A stretch of 64,000 nt of DNA, from positions 620,001 through 684,000 of the forward strand of contig SJRY01000228.1 of NCBI GenBank assembly GCA_011319805.1. The letters run 5' to 3'. Positions within the stretch are counted from its first letter, which is position 1. The number at the start of each line of letters is the position of its first letter. The DNA is from Macrocybe gigantea (lineage: Eukaryota; Basidiomycota; Agaricomycetes; Agaricales; Callistosporiaceae). Positions 18,277-30,383 of the stretch are shown in pieces. The notes under the pieces were generated by a model. That model worked only from the letters and a program-made list of their open reading frames with translations, was not told the DNA's origin and ran no database searches. The position numbers were made by a program, and so were the translations under genes.

Positions 18277-20440
18277 TCAACAAATTTATTGGCAGGATGA
18301 GTCCAAAGCATACTCAATCCTTAAGGCATGGACAGATCAATCACAACAGAAGGACATCTTTCTGGAAAAACTCTGTGAGATCAATCAGATGAATGATCAT
18401 AATGCAATCCATACATTGCTTGATCTCACACAAAAGCCACAATTTGTCAGAGGTGGAAACGGAAATCAAATAGATGTACCCTTGATGATCATGACTTTGA
18501 ATACTGGACAGACATACAGCATAAAAGCCCTACTTGACACAAGATGTACCAGATCCTGCATAGACTAAAAGTTCATAAAGAAAAAGGAGATCAATACAAA
18601 ATGATATCCTATTCCTATTCTGGTCTATAATGCAGACAGAACCTATAACATGGCAGGAGATATATATGAATACATCGAACTGAGAGTCTGAGTCCAGAAT
18701 CACATCGAGCAAATGGTCTTCTCAGTCACTGAACTCAGAAAGGACCAGATATTTATCAGTTATGAATGGGTTAAGCATTATAACTCTTGAATTGACTGGA
18801 AAATGGAAAAAATCACATTTGACTGATGCCCTAAAGAGTGTCAGTAAATTGTCTGAATGGAAAACTCTAAAAATGATGATACCCCTATTTGGACAAATAT
18901 GGTTGATTTTGAAAACGGAGAAAAACTCTTGATGATTGATATGAACCAAGAGTTTCATCTAAAGGCTTTCCAAACAACAGCTTCCAAACTGGCAGAAGTG
19001 ATGGCAAAGACAACAAAGGCAAAAACTTTTAAGAAAATTATACCAGAAGAATACCACTGTTTTAAGGATTCAGTATTCAGAAAAGAGTCATTCAATAAAC
19101 TACCACCATGACGACCCTAGGACCATATGGTCAAACTCATCCCAAGAGCCAAGCTCCAGGATTGCAAGGTCTACTCCCTGACTCTGGATGAACAGAAACA
19201 GCTAGATGCCTTTTTGGATAAAAATCTGAATACTAGACAAATCAGACTGTCGAAATCACCAATAGCATCACCTTTCTTCTTCATAAAAAAGAAGAATAGA
19301 TCCCTATAACCCATACAGGATTATTGAAAGCTAAATGACATGACTGTCAAGAACAAATACCTGCTCCTCCTGATTCAAGAGTTAATCAACAAATTGAAGG
19401 AAGCAAAGTTCTTTACAAAATTCGATATCCGATGGGGATATAACAACGTCCATATGAAAGAAGGCAATGAATGGAAAGCTGCATTTTGGATAAATTGGAA
19501 AATATTCAAACCTCTGGTTATGTTCTTCAAACTGATGAATTCACTGGCTACCTTCCAAATGATGATGAACATGATCTTTAAAGACAAGATCGATCAGGGA
19601 CACATTGTCATCTACATGAACAATATTTTTATCTTCAGTAAAGATCAAATGAATATAAATGACTCATCTGACACATGCTGGAGAAGCTTAAAAACAATAA
19701 GCTTTACCTAAAACTAAAAAAGTGTTCATTTCATCAAATGAAAGTTGAGTACCTCAGCATGATCATCTCAGAAAAAGGCATTAAAATGGATCCTGTTAAG
19801 GTTGAAGGCATCAAAGACTGGCTGAAACTCACATGCAAATGAGATGTCCAACAATTTCTAGGCTTTTGCAACTTCTATCAGTGCTTCATTGAAGGATTCG
19901 CAAAGATTACGAAACTCTTGACAGAGCTAACCAGAAAAGCCAACTGGACATGGGAAAAAGCCCAAGATGATACATTCAAGGGATTGAAAAACTAAATCTG
20001 TTCAGCACTAATCATTGTGATGCCACAAGATGATAGAAAGTTCTGAATGGAAGTCAACGCTTTGAATTATGCAATAGGAGGTATCCTTTCTCAGGAACAA
20101 TCCAATGGTACCTGGAGACTGGTGGCTTTCATGTCAAAATCATTGAACCCAATGGAATAGAACTATGAGATCTACAACAAAGAGATGCTTATGATCATGA
20201 CAGGACTTGAGGAATGGTACTAATACCTTTGCAGTACTAAACAGAAATTTGAAATTTGGATGGATCACAAAAATCTCAAATACTTCTGAAAGCCTCAGAA
20301 ACTGAATTGCTGGCAAGCTCATTGGATTTCAGAACTCCAAGACTATGACTTCACCTTGGAGTACAAACCTGGAAAATCGATGACAAAGGCAGACAGTCTG
20401 TCGAGACAACCAGACCATGAGAAGGGGGAGAATGATAACA
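18277..20440 (+). pseudogene. pol: Gypsy C pol: protease, RT, RNase H (broken)
   Basis: This resumes Gypsy C after the A1 insertion. The protease reads 'KALLDTRCTRSCID' (about 18525-18566), where DSG has become DTR. In RT, 'KSPIASPFFFIKKK' (about 19252-19293) and 'FFTKFDIRWGYNNV' lead to the catalytic box YMNN (about 19614-19625) in place of YMDD; both Asp-to-Asn changes need only G-to-A. A frame change near 19660 is followed by 'QQFLGFCNFYQCF', then RNase H with 'EVNALNYAIGGIL' (again Asp to Asn), 'YNKEML', 'MDHKNLKYF' and 'KADSLSRQP' (about 20380-20412). More than ten stops are present. It is clearly a dead Gypsy pol. Confidence 0.87.
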
Positions 20441-21970
20441 AAAATGTCATACTCCTAAAACTGAAGGTTTTTTGCTGAAGCTTTATGGCAAAAATTATGC
20501 TGAGACCAGAATTCCAGGACATTTTGGACCAGATAAAGTGAGCTTGGAAACAAAAAGAGCCTGAGATTCAAAAACATCTTGGCAAAGGTGAACACAGCTG
20601 GGAGGAAAATGACCAGATCATCACATGGCTGAAATGGTACTACATTTTTAAAAGCCAAAAGATAAGGGAACAGATCATCAAGATTCACCACTCTGATCAG
20701 ATCTCAGGACATTCAGAACAGATAAAGATATACAAGTTGATCACATGTAACTTCTGGTGGCTCAAGATGATGAATGACATCAAGGCATATATCAAAAGAT
20801 GTGATAAATGCCAGCAGATAAAGATCATCAGAGATCAGAAACATGCTCTGCTTCATCCAAATAAAGTACCAAAGAAACTATGAGAAATCATATCAGTAGA
20901 CCTTATCGGACCCCTTTCCAAATCTCAAGAGTTCAACAGCATTATAGTAATGGTAGACTGATTTACAAAAGGAGCCAAGTTTATATCAGTTAATATGGAA
21001 ATCATGGCAGAAGGGATTGCTTGTAAACTATGCGATACCATATTCCTAAATTACAGACTTCTCAAGAAGGTCATTAGTGATTGAGGATGACAGTTTGTTT
21101 CAAACTTTATGATGGACCTCTATGCACTTCTGGGAGTTAAAGGAACCCCTTCAACACCATATCATCTGCAAACCAATGGACAGACAAAGAGAGTCAATCA
21201 GAAACTCGAGCAATACCTTAAACTCTTTGTCAACTACCAGCAGACAGACTGGGCAGACTGGCTACCGATGGCCAAGTTCTCCTATGATAACCAGATTCAT
21301 TTGGTGACAGGGTATTTTCCATTCTATCTAAATTGCAGGTAACATCCATACACTGGAAAAAAACCTCCAAAGCATAACACTAAGTCATAGACTGCAGAGA
21401 AGTTTGCCAATATGATGAAGGAGATTCAGACCAAGGCTGAGACCTCTCTCTTGAAAGCTATAGAGACTATGAAACTGTAAATACACTCTGGTAGGGGCAT
21501 CAAATACTGAGAAGTTGGATAAAGAAATTGGACTAGCATATATTTGAGAGCGAGTTGTGTACATAGCGATGAGCAAGAGATAATGGAAGAAGGAAGGTTA
21601 GAAGGGTCGACCCTAAAGGGGTGACCTAAGTATAATGACATCAGCTACCACTGTGACCACTACCAAAGAAAGTCATATGCATCCACTCCATCAAGCCCAA
21701 GTGCCAAAGGTCCTCTTGGACCATACAGTCAATAAACTCTGGGTCTGCTTCTAGAATCAGCAACTGAAAATGACACCTAGGAAACAGATACTTACCAGCT
21801 GGATAGTGGACCCAGAAGAAGTCAAAAATTAACTTAACATAGCATAGCAAGCATGGCAAAAGTGATGGAAGAAGGCAGTCATAAAGGAGAACAAGAGCAA
21901 GGATGACTAGGAGAATGACAATGAAGAAGAATATTATCACAAGGACATGATTCTTAAGAGAAGAGTAATG
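20441..21970 (+). pseudogene. pol: Gypsy C integrase and 3' region (broken)
   Basis: The HHCC finger is visible at 'IHHSDQISGHSEQIKIY' to 'RCDKCQQIK' (about 20680-20820). The core follows with D in 'ISVDLIGPLS' (about 20890-20920), D in 'KKVISD' (about 21070) and 'TNGQTKRVNQKLEQYL' (about 21172-21220), where the catalytic Glu of the usual GQTER motif is Lys, another G-to-A change. The C-terminal part to about 21640 is heavily decayed, and I cannot see a clear chromodomain. The last 330 bp before the LTR also occur in reverse at 27671-27849 as part of another copy. Confidence 0.83.
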
Positions 21971-22355
21971 TTATGATTTCAAGGCCAATCATTATCTTGA
22001 TAATGAACACATGATATACCAGTCACATAAAGAATACATGCATAATGCATAACATGAGAACTATAAGGCAATCCTACAACAATAATGCATCAGCATCTAC
22101 TAGGGTATAGAGTTACAGTGCAGTGCCTGGAGGATATCATGAGGAGCACAGTCAATCCTGACTCATATGACTTAGGGTTGAGGGTTTTCACAACATGAGG
22201 ATAGCATATGGCATGAAATGTAACAGTATATAAGTATGTAAAACCTATATGATAGAACCCAGCTTCGAGCTGGCTAGTAATAGCATCCTTTTCCCTGCCT
22301 CACACCTTGCTCAATAGTTAGAGTGATCTGCGCACAGAGTTAGTTTTGCATAGCA
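21971..22355 (+). repeat. 3' LTR of Gypsy C
   Basis: This 385-bp LTR (TGTTATGATTTCAAGG...TTTTGCATAGCA) is followed by TSD GCAAG (22356-22360). The same length and near-identical sequence as 2155-2539 show the pair. The A2 gag sequence continues directly after the TSD. Confidence 0.93.
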
Positions 22356-24400
22356 GCAAGCCTGAAACTTTAGACAACAACAGATCAAAAACTATAACTG
22401 TCAAATACAAGAAGATAACATATTAATATAAAGAGAGTACAAAGCATAGAGTATGTGACAAAGCCAATAGAAATGTCACCAAAGCCAGAGATATACAGGA
22501 ACAAAACCACTGAACATCTTTAGAGAATCAATTTGCCAAAGTACTGCTTAAAAAGAAATTCAAACTACTATAGTGAAAGTAAGTGAAAGTGACTAAAATA
22601 AATACTATCAGTAGAGGAAGCAAAAAAACTATCAGAAATAGAAGGATCAACTGCTGCAGAGTGGGCTGATTTCAAACAAGCTTGCAAAATCTCTGGAATT
22701 GATCTAAACTATCAGAAAGAGCAAAAAAAAGAACAGAGATAGAAACAAATCCAAGAGTAGTGAACCTGAGCATAGCAAAACTAAGGACAAAGTAGTAATC
22801 AGAAAACTCTTCAAAGAATAACAACAGAATATAAGGGAGTTATTACCAATCCAAAGTTCTTCACAGGAGATTGAACAGCCTTTAACATTTGATAAAGGAA
22901 GATAAAACTATACATGAATACATACAGAGACCTCACTGATGTACAGAAGATCAGAGCAGTCCTATTAAGAATGGCTGATAGACCAGGAGCCCACTGAGCA
23001 TCAAAGAAGATCGACACTACCACCAATAAAGACATGTGAGCTGACTTTATAACTAACATAGAAATATGATTCAGCAATGTTTACATCACCATCACAAGCA
23101 AAAAGCAAATTATTCAATATTAGACAGAGGAACTGACCTATCAATGAATTCTTAGATGAATTCATACAGTATTCTTACAGTCCTTTATACAGTATTTACT
23201 CTGCACTGAATATCTTGAGATAGTCAAAAGCTATGAACATAAGGGTGGTATCATTTTGTAGATAAGCTATTTGCCTAGCTTTCCATGCTATGATCTAGGA
23301 GAAATATGGAAAAATAAATTTGTGGTCGACAATTTCTGACAGAGTTCCTAAAATAACAAAAGACAGTCCTTTATATAGAAAAGCAGCACATGCCATCTCT
23401 TCCCAGTGATATTGCAGACTGAGATGAGAATTGAAATGTCAAGTATAGCACTTAAAAAGTATCTATATTAACTTTTACACTGTCTTGTATATTTTCTCAT
23501 GGTATGGCAGGTGGACGACCAGGTGTGACTTGTATACATCACGCTACATAGCCATTCTGGCATTCTTCATGGGATATAAGAAAAGAAAATGACAATCATA
23601 AGTCCTAATATGTTTCTCAAGTAGAATACCCTCAATCCTTCCATAAAAATCATGCTGCACTTATTCATGTGACATTGATGTAAAATTGCAAATATTTACA
23701 AAATTTACAAATAAACCTATTTCACAGGAGAGAAAAAAAGAGATTATTCTCATGAGCAATATATGAATAATAGAGCTGGTATAGGGCTTTAATTTGTGCA
23801 TTTAAGGATTCCAATCCATGGAGAAATGAGAGAGCTAGAGGCTGCTGTATAAAGGAGCATAGGTGTATAAAGGACTGTGGGAACACTGTAGACCTCATAG
23901 GAAAAGCAAGAGTAATGGGAATAGCTCCCTACTTCCTATTCAAAAAGAGCTTAAACTGATGAATAGCAGAAGCCATATACTCAATCTCTGCACTCCTAGC
24001 AGATAGAGACAAATACATTAAGACAGTCTAAGCAATTGGATGGAATATCGATGAATACAGGAATGTAATGAGAGAGGAATTTACAAACAACTAGCACAAA
24101 CCTAGTAAACCAAGCTGGAAATCAGGACAAGCAATAGAAGTTGACAAAGTGCAAAGTAACAATTGCTTTAACTATAATAAACCAGAACACCTTTCACAAA
24201 ACTATCTGAAACTATGAAGAGGAGCAGCAAATGCCGCATGTTTCAATTGTGGTCTAAAGAGACATTACATATAAAACTGCAAGAAGAAGAAGAAGGAAAA
24301 ATCTCAAGTTAGAAGTGAAAAAAGAAGAAGAAGAGAACAAAGAAGGCAAGAAAGAAGAAAGCTCTGACAAAGAGGGTTTTATCAAAGGGTCTGACTAGAA
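22356..24400 (+). pseudogene. gag: A2 gag, continued (broken, holds a MITE)
   Basis: This continues the gag begun at 1741-2154 and follows A1 gag (5170-6480) block by block, but with many more stops. The shared capsid-like segment is at 22861-23160 and the two zinc knuckles are at about 24160-24290. The second knuckle is recognisable as CFNCGLKRHY.. while the first has lost cysteines (NYNKPEHLSQNY). A 722-bp MITE splits it at 23166. No translation product is possible. Its value is as an older sister of A1, giving the ancestral empty sites. Confidence 0.8.
23167..23888. mobile_element. Tc1/mariner-like MITE with TA duplication
   Basis: This 722-bp insertion is flanked by TA on both sides (23165-23166 and 23889-23890). 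Comparison with A1 (5995-6010, gaattcatagaccttgc) shows a clean empty site with a single TA. Terminal inverted repeats of about 24 bp are visible: left CAGTATTCTTACAGTCCTTT, right (reverse) CAGTGTTCCCACAGTCCTTT. The word 'acagtcctttata' recurs internally near 23363. There is no transposase frame, so it is non-autonomous. CAGT ends and a TA target fit the Tc1/mariner/pogo superfamily. Confidence 0.85.
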
Positions 24401-26045
24401 GGTGCTAAATCATGACTCACACAGCTGAAACAGACTTGCTTTGATACTGGATGTAGATCATTCTATAACCTGAAATATACCATTCCTGCAAAATAATCTG
24501 AAGCACCATAAAAAACCATCTGAGGAGATAAACCTCAAAAAGAAAAAAGCTTACAGTATCAGCCGAGATACAAACATAAAAAGGAATAACCATGATAATA
24601 CCAAAAGTTGATAGTAGAGCAGATAGAACCTATATCAACACTGCTATAGTAGCAAAAACAGGGTTGAAGATGTAACAAATCAAGAAAATTCCAATTATAA
24701 ATGTGGATGGATCACCCAACTGACAAAAAACAGCAAATCAAGTAGCAGAAGTCTATATTGACATCAAAGGACACAATAAACACATGAAAGCCATTATACT
24801 CAATATTGGAAAGACTGACATGCTACTAAAACATAACTAGCTTATCTACTACAATCCAATGATTAAATAAAAAATAGGAGAAATTATTTTTAACAGATGT
24901 TCTAAGATATGCAAAATAAATCATTGAACTATTAAGATACAAAAGGTCCTTAACCCAGCAAAGACCATAGCCAGCAATAAAATAGAAACCCAGATACTCT
25001 TATACCTAACCAGATTCAAACTCTTTAAGAAAAAGAACTTTAATTACCTATCAGACTACAAAGAGTGGGACCATGAGATAAATCAGATGAAGAACATACC
25101 TAAAATGATACTGAGCAAAGTTTATCCAATGACACAAAAAGAACTGGAGGAATTAAATGTCTTCATTGAAGAAGGACTGAGGACAGGAAAGATATACCTA
25201 TCAAAGTCACCTTATGCAGCACCCTGCTTCTTTTGCAATAAGAAAGATGGAAGCAAGCAAGCAACTAATCCAAGACTACTGAGAAGTAAATAAATATACA
25301 GTCAAGGACAAATTCCCATTACCATGCATTAGTGAACTTCTTGACATACTGCAAGAAGCAGAATACTTCAGCAAAATCAACATCATTTGGGGATATAATA
25401 ATGTATGCATCTGAAAAGAGAATGAATGAAAAGCAGCCTTTCTGACAGCAAGAGGACTCTTTGAACCAACAGTCATGTATTTTAGACAATGCAACACACC
25501 AGGCATATTCAGCTGAATGATAGCAAGCCTCTTCCAAGATCAGCTATGAAGAAGAGTATGCATATCTATATAGATGACATCATAATCATCAGACAAATAT
25601 GAGAAGAACTTCAAAAGAACACTATAGAAGTCATAAAAATATTAAACAAGAATGACCTATTCATCAAAGGACTGAAATGCATCTGAAAATTGTCAAAAGT
25701 CCCAGTATTAGAATATGTGGTGGGAGAAGAAAAAGTAGAAATAGAACTAGAAAAGATTGCAGCTGTACAATCCTAGCTGATACCAAAGATGAAAAAAGAA
25801 CTATAAAAGTTCTTAGAATTCATGAACTTCTACCAATGCTTTATTAAGAGATATGCAAAGGTTATGAAACCTCTAACAAAGCTGATGGAAAATAAAATAT
25901 TCCAATGAATGGATAGACAACATAGTGCTTTTAAAGAATTAATTTGACACATCACTTCAGCATCCATCCTAGTGCTCCTACAAACAGAAGGAAAATTCTG
26001 AGTTGAAATAGATGCCTCAGACTATGCTATTGGAGCAGTCTTCTC
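24401..26045 (+). pseudogene. pol: A2 pol: protease, RT, RNase H (broken, truncated)
   Basis: This is homologous to A1 6480-8110. The protease block lies near 24595-24840, the RT entry 'KSPYAAPCFFCNKKDGSK' at about 25204-25257, and the YMDD region near 25555-25580 is disrupted by a frame change and stops. The RNase H 'IDASDYAIGAV' (about 26008-26040) is the last recognisable A-family sequence. The frame then breaks into unrelated AT-rich DNA at about 26046. No 3' LTR for A2 was found, so its right end has been lost or lies outside the window. Confidence 0.78.
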
Positions 26046-27281
26046 ACCATCAGCAAAATGTCCTGTAAAATACATTACAATACATTGTCCACATTGTCTC
26101 TATTGTATCCAATTTTATTAAGTTATTATACATTGCCTTGCAAGGCAACAATTACCAGGGAATTTTGTGTTAATATTGTATAGTAATACAAGGTTAGCCC
26201 TCTACCATACAATATCATTTATTTTTAGTCTGAACATACAAGATTGTCACAACTATACAAGGTTGTCACAATCATACAATGTTATTCATTTTTATTTCTA
26301 CCATATAAGATTGTTACGAACCATGCATTGCAATACATTTCAATAGAAGAAAGCCTGGATTATAGGCTTTTTTTTTATGCTAGCATTGGGTTTCTTACAA
26401 TCCTACATTGACTAGTAAAAAAAATTCCATTTTTAATAATATTATATTCATGTAAAAAAAGAAAGAAACAGAGAAAAAAAGATATGAAGAAATTGAGGCA
26501 GGAGAGTCATCAAATTTTCTTTTGCAATGTTGCAGCACCTCCTCGGCCTTGGCCTTGCACCATGAGCAATTGACTAGTAGGCATGTCAGGCATTGGAGAT
26601 ATGCCATGCCCTTGAGTATCACTCTATAATATTTACAAGTGCTTGTAGCTGACTTTTTGCTGCTGTAAATGCTTGGTGCTAGAACTGGCATAGCAATCAG
26701 TTCTTGTTCCTGGTCAGAAAGGCTGCTGAAAGGGCTCTATGATGCATTAGACATGTTGCATTGATATAGATGGCTTGCAAGTGCCAGCAGCATGATGGAG
26801 AATGGGTCCAACTTCTTGTTTTATAGGTGAATGGGTGGCAGGGAGTGACATCAGCTGTTGCTTTCATGTAGATAGAAACTTTAGTTTCAATGTAAGCTAG
26901 AATTAAAATTGATATGCACCTTTAATATCTACAAACCTTTGCAGATGCCCTTCTTGCAGAATTCAAGCTCTACCTTCCTTGTTACATGTGTTTGATTGAG
27001 TCTTTACTCTGGAATTAGAATGTGAGAGGGTAAGTATATTAGTCACTGAGGCCCAAGGCCTGTCTGTCATGCAGAGGCAATACTCAATAAAGACAGTATA
27101 TACTATTGTTCTTGTTGCAAGTTGCCCTTGTTCTCATCTTTAGAGGAATCCTGTGATCATCAGTTCAGTAGTGGATATGTTTTGTGAGACAATTGATGCA
27201 TTAGACTCATGTAGCACTGATGGCAGCCTGCCTGGATCCAGGCATGGCTAGTTGTTAGTAAACACAGTGCATAGTGGTTTG
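26046..27281. other. AT-rich stretch with short repeats, no gene assigned
   Basis: This stretch of more than 1.2 kb contains no recognisable gene. Between 26050 and 26340 the words 'tacaatacattg', 'acaaggttgtcaca' and 'acaagattgtcaca' recur. The flanking blocks 'acattacaatacattg' (about 26080) and 'gcattgcaatacattt' (about 26325) hint at the ends of a small DNA element that I cannot delimit. A 98-codon frame on the - strand (26395-26691) has four clustered cysteines ('CLTCLLVNCSWCKAKAEE') and could be a remnant of a fungal Cys-rich protein, but the support is weak. Confidence 0.35.
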
Positions 27282-27849
27282 TGCTATGCAAAACTAACTC
27301 TGTGCACAGGTCACTCTAACTATTGAGAGAGGTGAAAGGTGGGAAAAAGGATGCTATTACTAGTCAGCTCGAAGCTAGGTTCTATTATACAGGTTTTACA
27401 TACTTATATACTGTTACATTTCATGCCATATACTATTCTCATGCTGCAAGAAACCCTTAATCCTAAGTCATATGAGTCAGAATCGACTGTGCTCCTCATG
27501 GTATCCTTCAGGCATTATGCTATAACCCTATGCCCTAGTGGATGCTGATGCATCATCATTATAGGATTGTCTCATAGTCCTTGCATTGTGTTCCATGCAT
27601 GTGTTTATCATGTAACTGGTGTCATCATGTGTTCATCATCAAGATAATGATTGGCCTTGAAATCATAACATTACCCCTCTCTTAAGAATCACGTCCTCAT
27701 GATAATGTTCTTTTTCATTGTCATCCTCCTAGTTATTCTTACTTTTGTTCTCCTTTATAACTGCCGTCTTCCATTGCTCCTGCCATGCTTGCCACACCAC
27801 GTTAAGTCAATTTTTGACTTCTTCTGGATTCACTATCCAGCCAGTAAGA
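27282..27849 (-). mobile_element. Reversed 3' end of a second Gypsy C copy
   Basis: 27282-27670 is a reverse C-family LTR (389 bp, TGCTATGCAAAA...TCATAACA on the + strand). It continues without a break into 27671-27849, which matches the last ~180 bp of the Gypsy C internal region in reverse (ttacccctctcttaagaatc). The rest of the element is missing. No TSD could be identified, so one or both ends were rearranged. Confidence 0.85.
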
Positions 27850-28357
27850 ACATGACAGGCTATTGCAAGGATTATGCCATGTCAAAAATTGTCCCAATCC
27901 TAAAGTCAGAAATACCCAAGCATGCAATAATCATCAAGAAGTTTGGCATTCATATCAAGTCAGATATGACAAACAATCACTTTTGGGTATTCAACGCTTG
28001 ATTAGATGAGGTGAAGAAGAATGACAAGATTGGCTCTTCCAAAGCACTCATGCAGTTCAGAGACATGATGAACCTGAGTCTCAAGCTCAACCAAAGCTTC
28101 TGCATTATTTTAGTGTGTATTGAAACAATTTGTTCACCCTATGGAGTCATTGTTGCCTGGACCAAATTTGACATATTGGAGTCACCCACCAATATTTTAA
28201 ACTGGCTAGAAAAGGTATATTCAGATACCGAAACTAGACCAGGTTATATTTGCATTGATAAAACTTGTCAAGTTTTATGCACAGCAATTGTCAATGGGAA
28301 ATGGGATGATTGGAAGGATACAACAAGGTTTATTGTAGATTCATATCATTATATCAA
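27850..28357 (+). pseudogene. KDZ-associated family protein, part 1
   Basis: This is coding sequence of a protein family that I recognise as frequently accompanying KDZ transposases in basidiomycetes (cysteine-cluster, CxC5/CxC6-like); the recognition is from memory and moderate. Visible are 'DNHFWVF'-like 'TNNHFWVFNA', a frame change near 28000, 'ESPTNILNWLEKVYSDT' and the signature 'RPGYICIDKTCQVL...FIVDSYHYI' up to 28357. A LINE inserted between SYHYI and NHRSTDYL, duplicating ATCATTATATCAA. The frame resumes at 30384. The N-terminus is lost at the Gypsy C junction. Confidence 0.55.
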
Positions 28358-30370
28358 GATCTGGGATTTGCCCCATTCATGGGCAATACCCCTTTACAGC
28401 CAAAGGATGTCTGGAGATACCTTGGATTTTTCCTGGACGCATGCCTTTCCTTCAAGAAGCATGTCTGTTTCTATGCAACAAAGACACTGACTACCACCAG
28501 GGCCTTTCAGATGTTGGGCAACTCTGTTTGGGGCTTATCCCCCCAACAGAAGTGCATTCTGTACCTGTCATGTGCACGTCCTATAGCGACGTATGGCTGC
28601 TTACTATAGAACTTCAATGGTATGCACAATGTCGCACTGATAAAGCAACTGCACCAGATGCAGTGTAAGGCTTGCATCTGGATCAACGGTTAGTTTCGCA
28701 CCACTCTGGAGAGTGCAGCTGAAACAATGGCCTGCATCGAGCCTATCACCGGGTTCATCAAGCGGTTGAAAGTCGGGTTCTCTGCCCGTCTCACAAATTC
28801 TAATGTGAGGCATGCCCTCAGATCTCTGACCACTCTGCTACAAGCAGGTGGCAACCCTGCTAGGTCAAAGAATTTGGCCTCCTTACCGGACAGGCAGCGC
28901 AGTGTGCTCAAGTCCCCCCTCAAGGACTTGGTGAACCTTAAACCACCAAACTTTTTATCCACGGACTATTTTGCAGATGCGAATAATCCAGGCAGGTGGC
29001 TTGTTGATGAATTCAGCAGTCGCCTCGAGATCTGCAAGCTCCTTGGCAGAGACGAAGACTCTGTCAAAGCTTATTGTGCTGCACTCAAACAGGCACTCGT
29101 TGAGTGCTAGCTTGAGCCTAATTGTATATATACAAGTAGTGATGGCACCATGCCTATGAAAGCAGATACACTTAAGCAGTCTGTGTATTCATCCTGGGTC
29201 TACCGAAGCAGTATGCTTATCTACGAAACTCATCAGCCTGTCAGAAAAGTGACAAGTGATGACTCTGAGCTTATTAGATTGTGTATGTCAATCCAAAAGG
29301 CTATCGCACAAGATGGAGCTACATCCATCATGTGCTTCCTCGACTCAATGAATGCTATTAACCGCATTGTCGATTGTAACTCCCACTCTGTGCAGCCGCA
29401 TTCCATTGCCCTGTGCACTTCATTGCATGCTTAGTTCACCCAATCTGAGCTGCACCAGATTACATTCTGGCACATCCCTTTCCATTAGAAATGGGCTATT
29501 TAAGTCGAGGCACATGAGTCAGCACATGGCCTGGATGTTCCTCAGGGACTTTGTCCTCTCTACACTATGGACGCACTCCATAAGGAGGCGGACGATGAGA
29601 TGCATACTTCCTGGTTCCACAATTCTGGAATCAAGAAATACATTGGAGCCTCCACGTTTCGTTTTCATGACACTGGAAAGCCAGATTCCTATGAGCACCC
29701 CCTCCACAAGAGAATGGGCTTCATGAAATTGGTAACAGGCAATGAGTTGTTTGCTCATTGCTATCTCATTGCATGCGAACATGTGCCGATCAATGTGTAT
29801 CGAGCACGATTCAATTTTGTTGAGAGCGATGAATGCTTCTGTGGACAAAAGCCTGAAGACTCCATCCATGTCATGACCCTGTGCCATAACTGGAACAGGC
29901 CAGCTGAATGCCAGTATGATGCCTTTGTGTGTTCCTAGTTTATTAAGTACCTAACATCAAATAAGGTAGCAGGTGCTTTTATCCCGAATCCGGGGGGCAG
30001 GTAACCGCCCTCTGCAGCAGGGGATGCTCCGGGTTATGGCTCCTTGCGAGGCCTTTGCGTGGAAGTAACTGCAACTGGCCTTTGGACTGGAGGACCCAGA
30101 GCATCAACTCAGTGTGGTGTTTGATGAAAGCGAATACTGAGCTTCATTACAAATCGCAAACTTTGCGATGCTTGTCATTACAGGCCCTTTTAGACCCCTT
30201 ACGTAGAATTGACCACATCTGGCTCCTAGGAGCTAGGGGATGCAGGCCAAGCAGGCGAGTCAGCACAAGCGCATGCCTAAGTGGCATGGGCATGGACAGG
30301 AGACAGCAGGGTTAGGGCGCCCTCTATGTATATCTTCTCAGTCTGCTATATCAGACTAGTTGTATTTATT
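28358..30370 (+). mobile_element. LINE insertion, truncated at both ends
   Basis: This LINE copy is flanked by the TSD ATCATTATATCAA (28345-28357 and 30371-30383). It begins inside the RT thumb ('LGFAPFMGNTPLQPKDVWRY'), then a linker, RNase H ('YTSSDGT', 'DSELIRL', 'CFLDSMNAINRI') and a terminal Cys/His knuckle ('CFCGQKPEDSIHVMTLC'), with the ORF2 stop at about 30003. The 3' UTR stops at 'ttgtatttatt', about 70 bp short of the family's usual end, and there is no poly(A). Several stops are present (for example TAG 29108 and 29433). It split a KDZ-associated gene. Confidence 0.87.
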
Positions 30371-30383
30371 ATCATTATATCAA

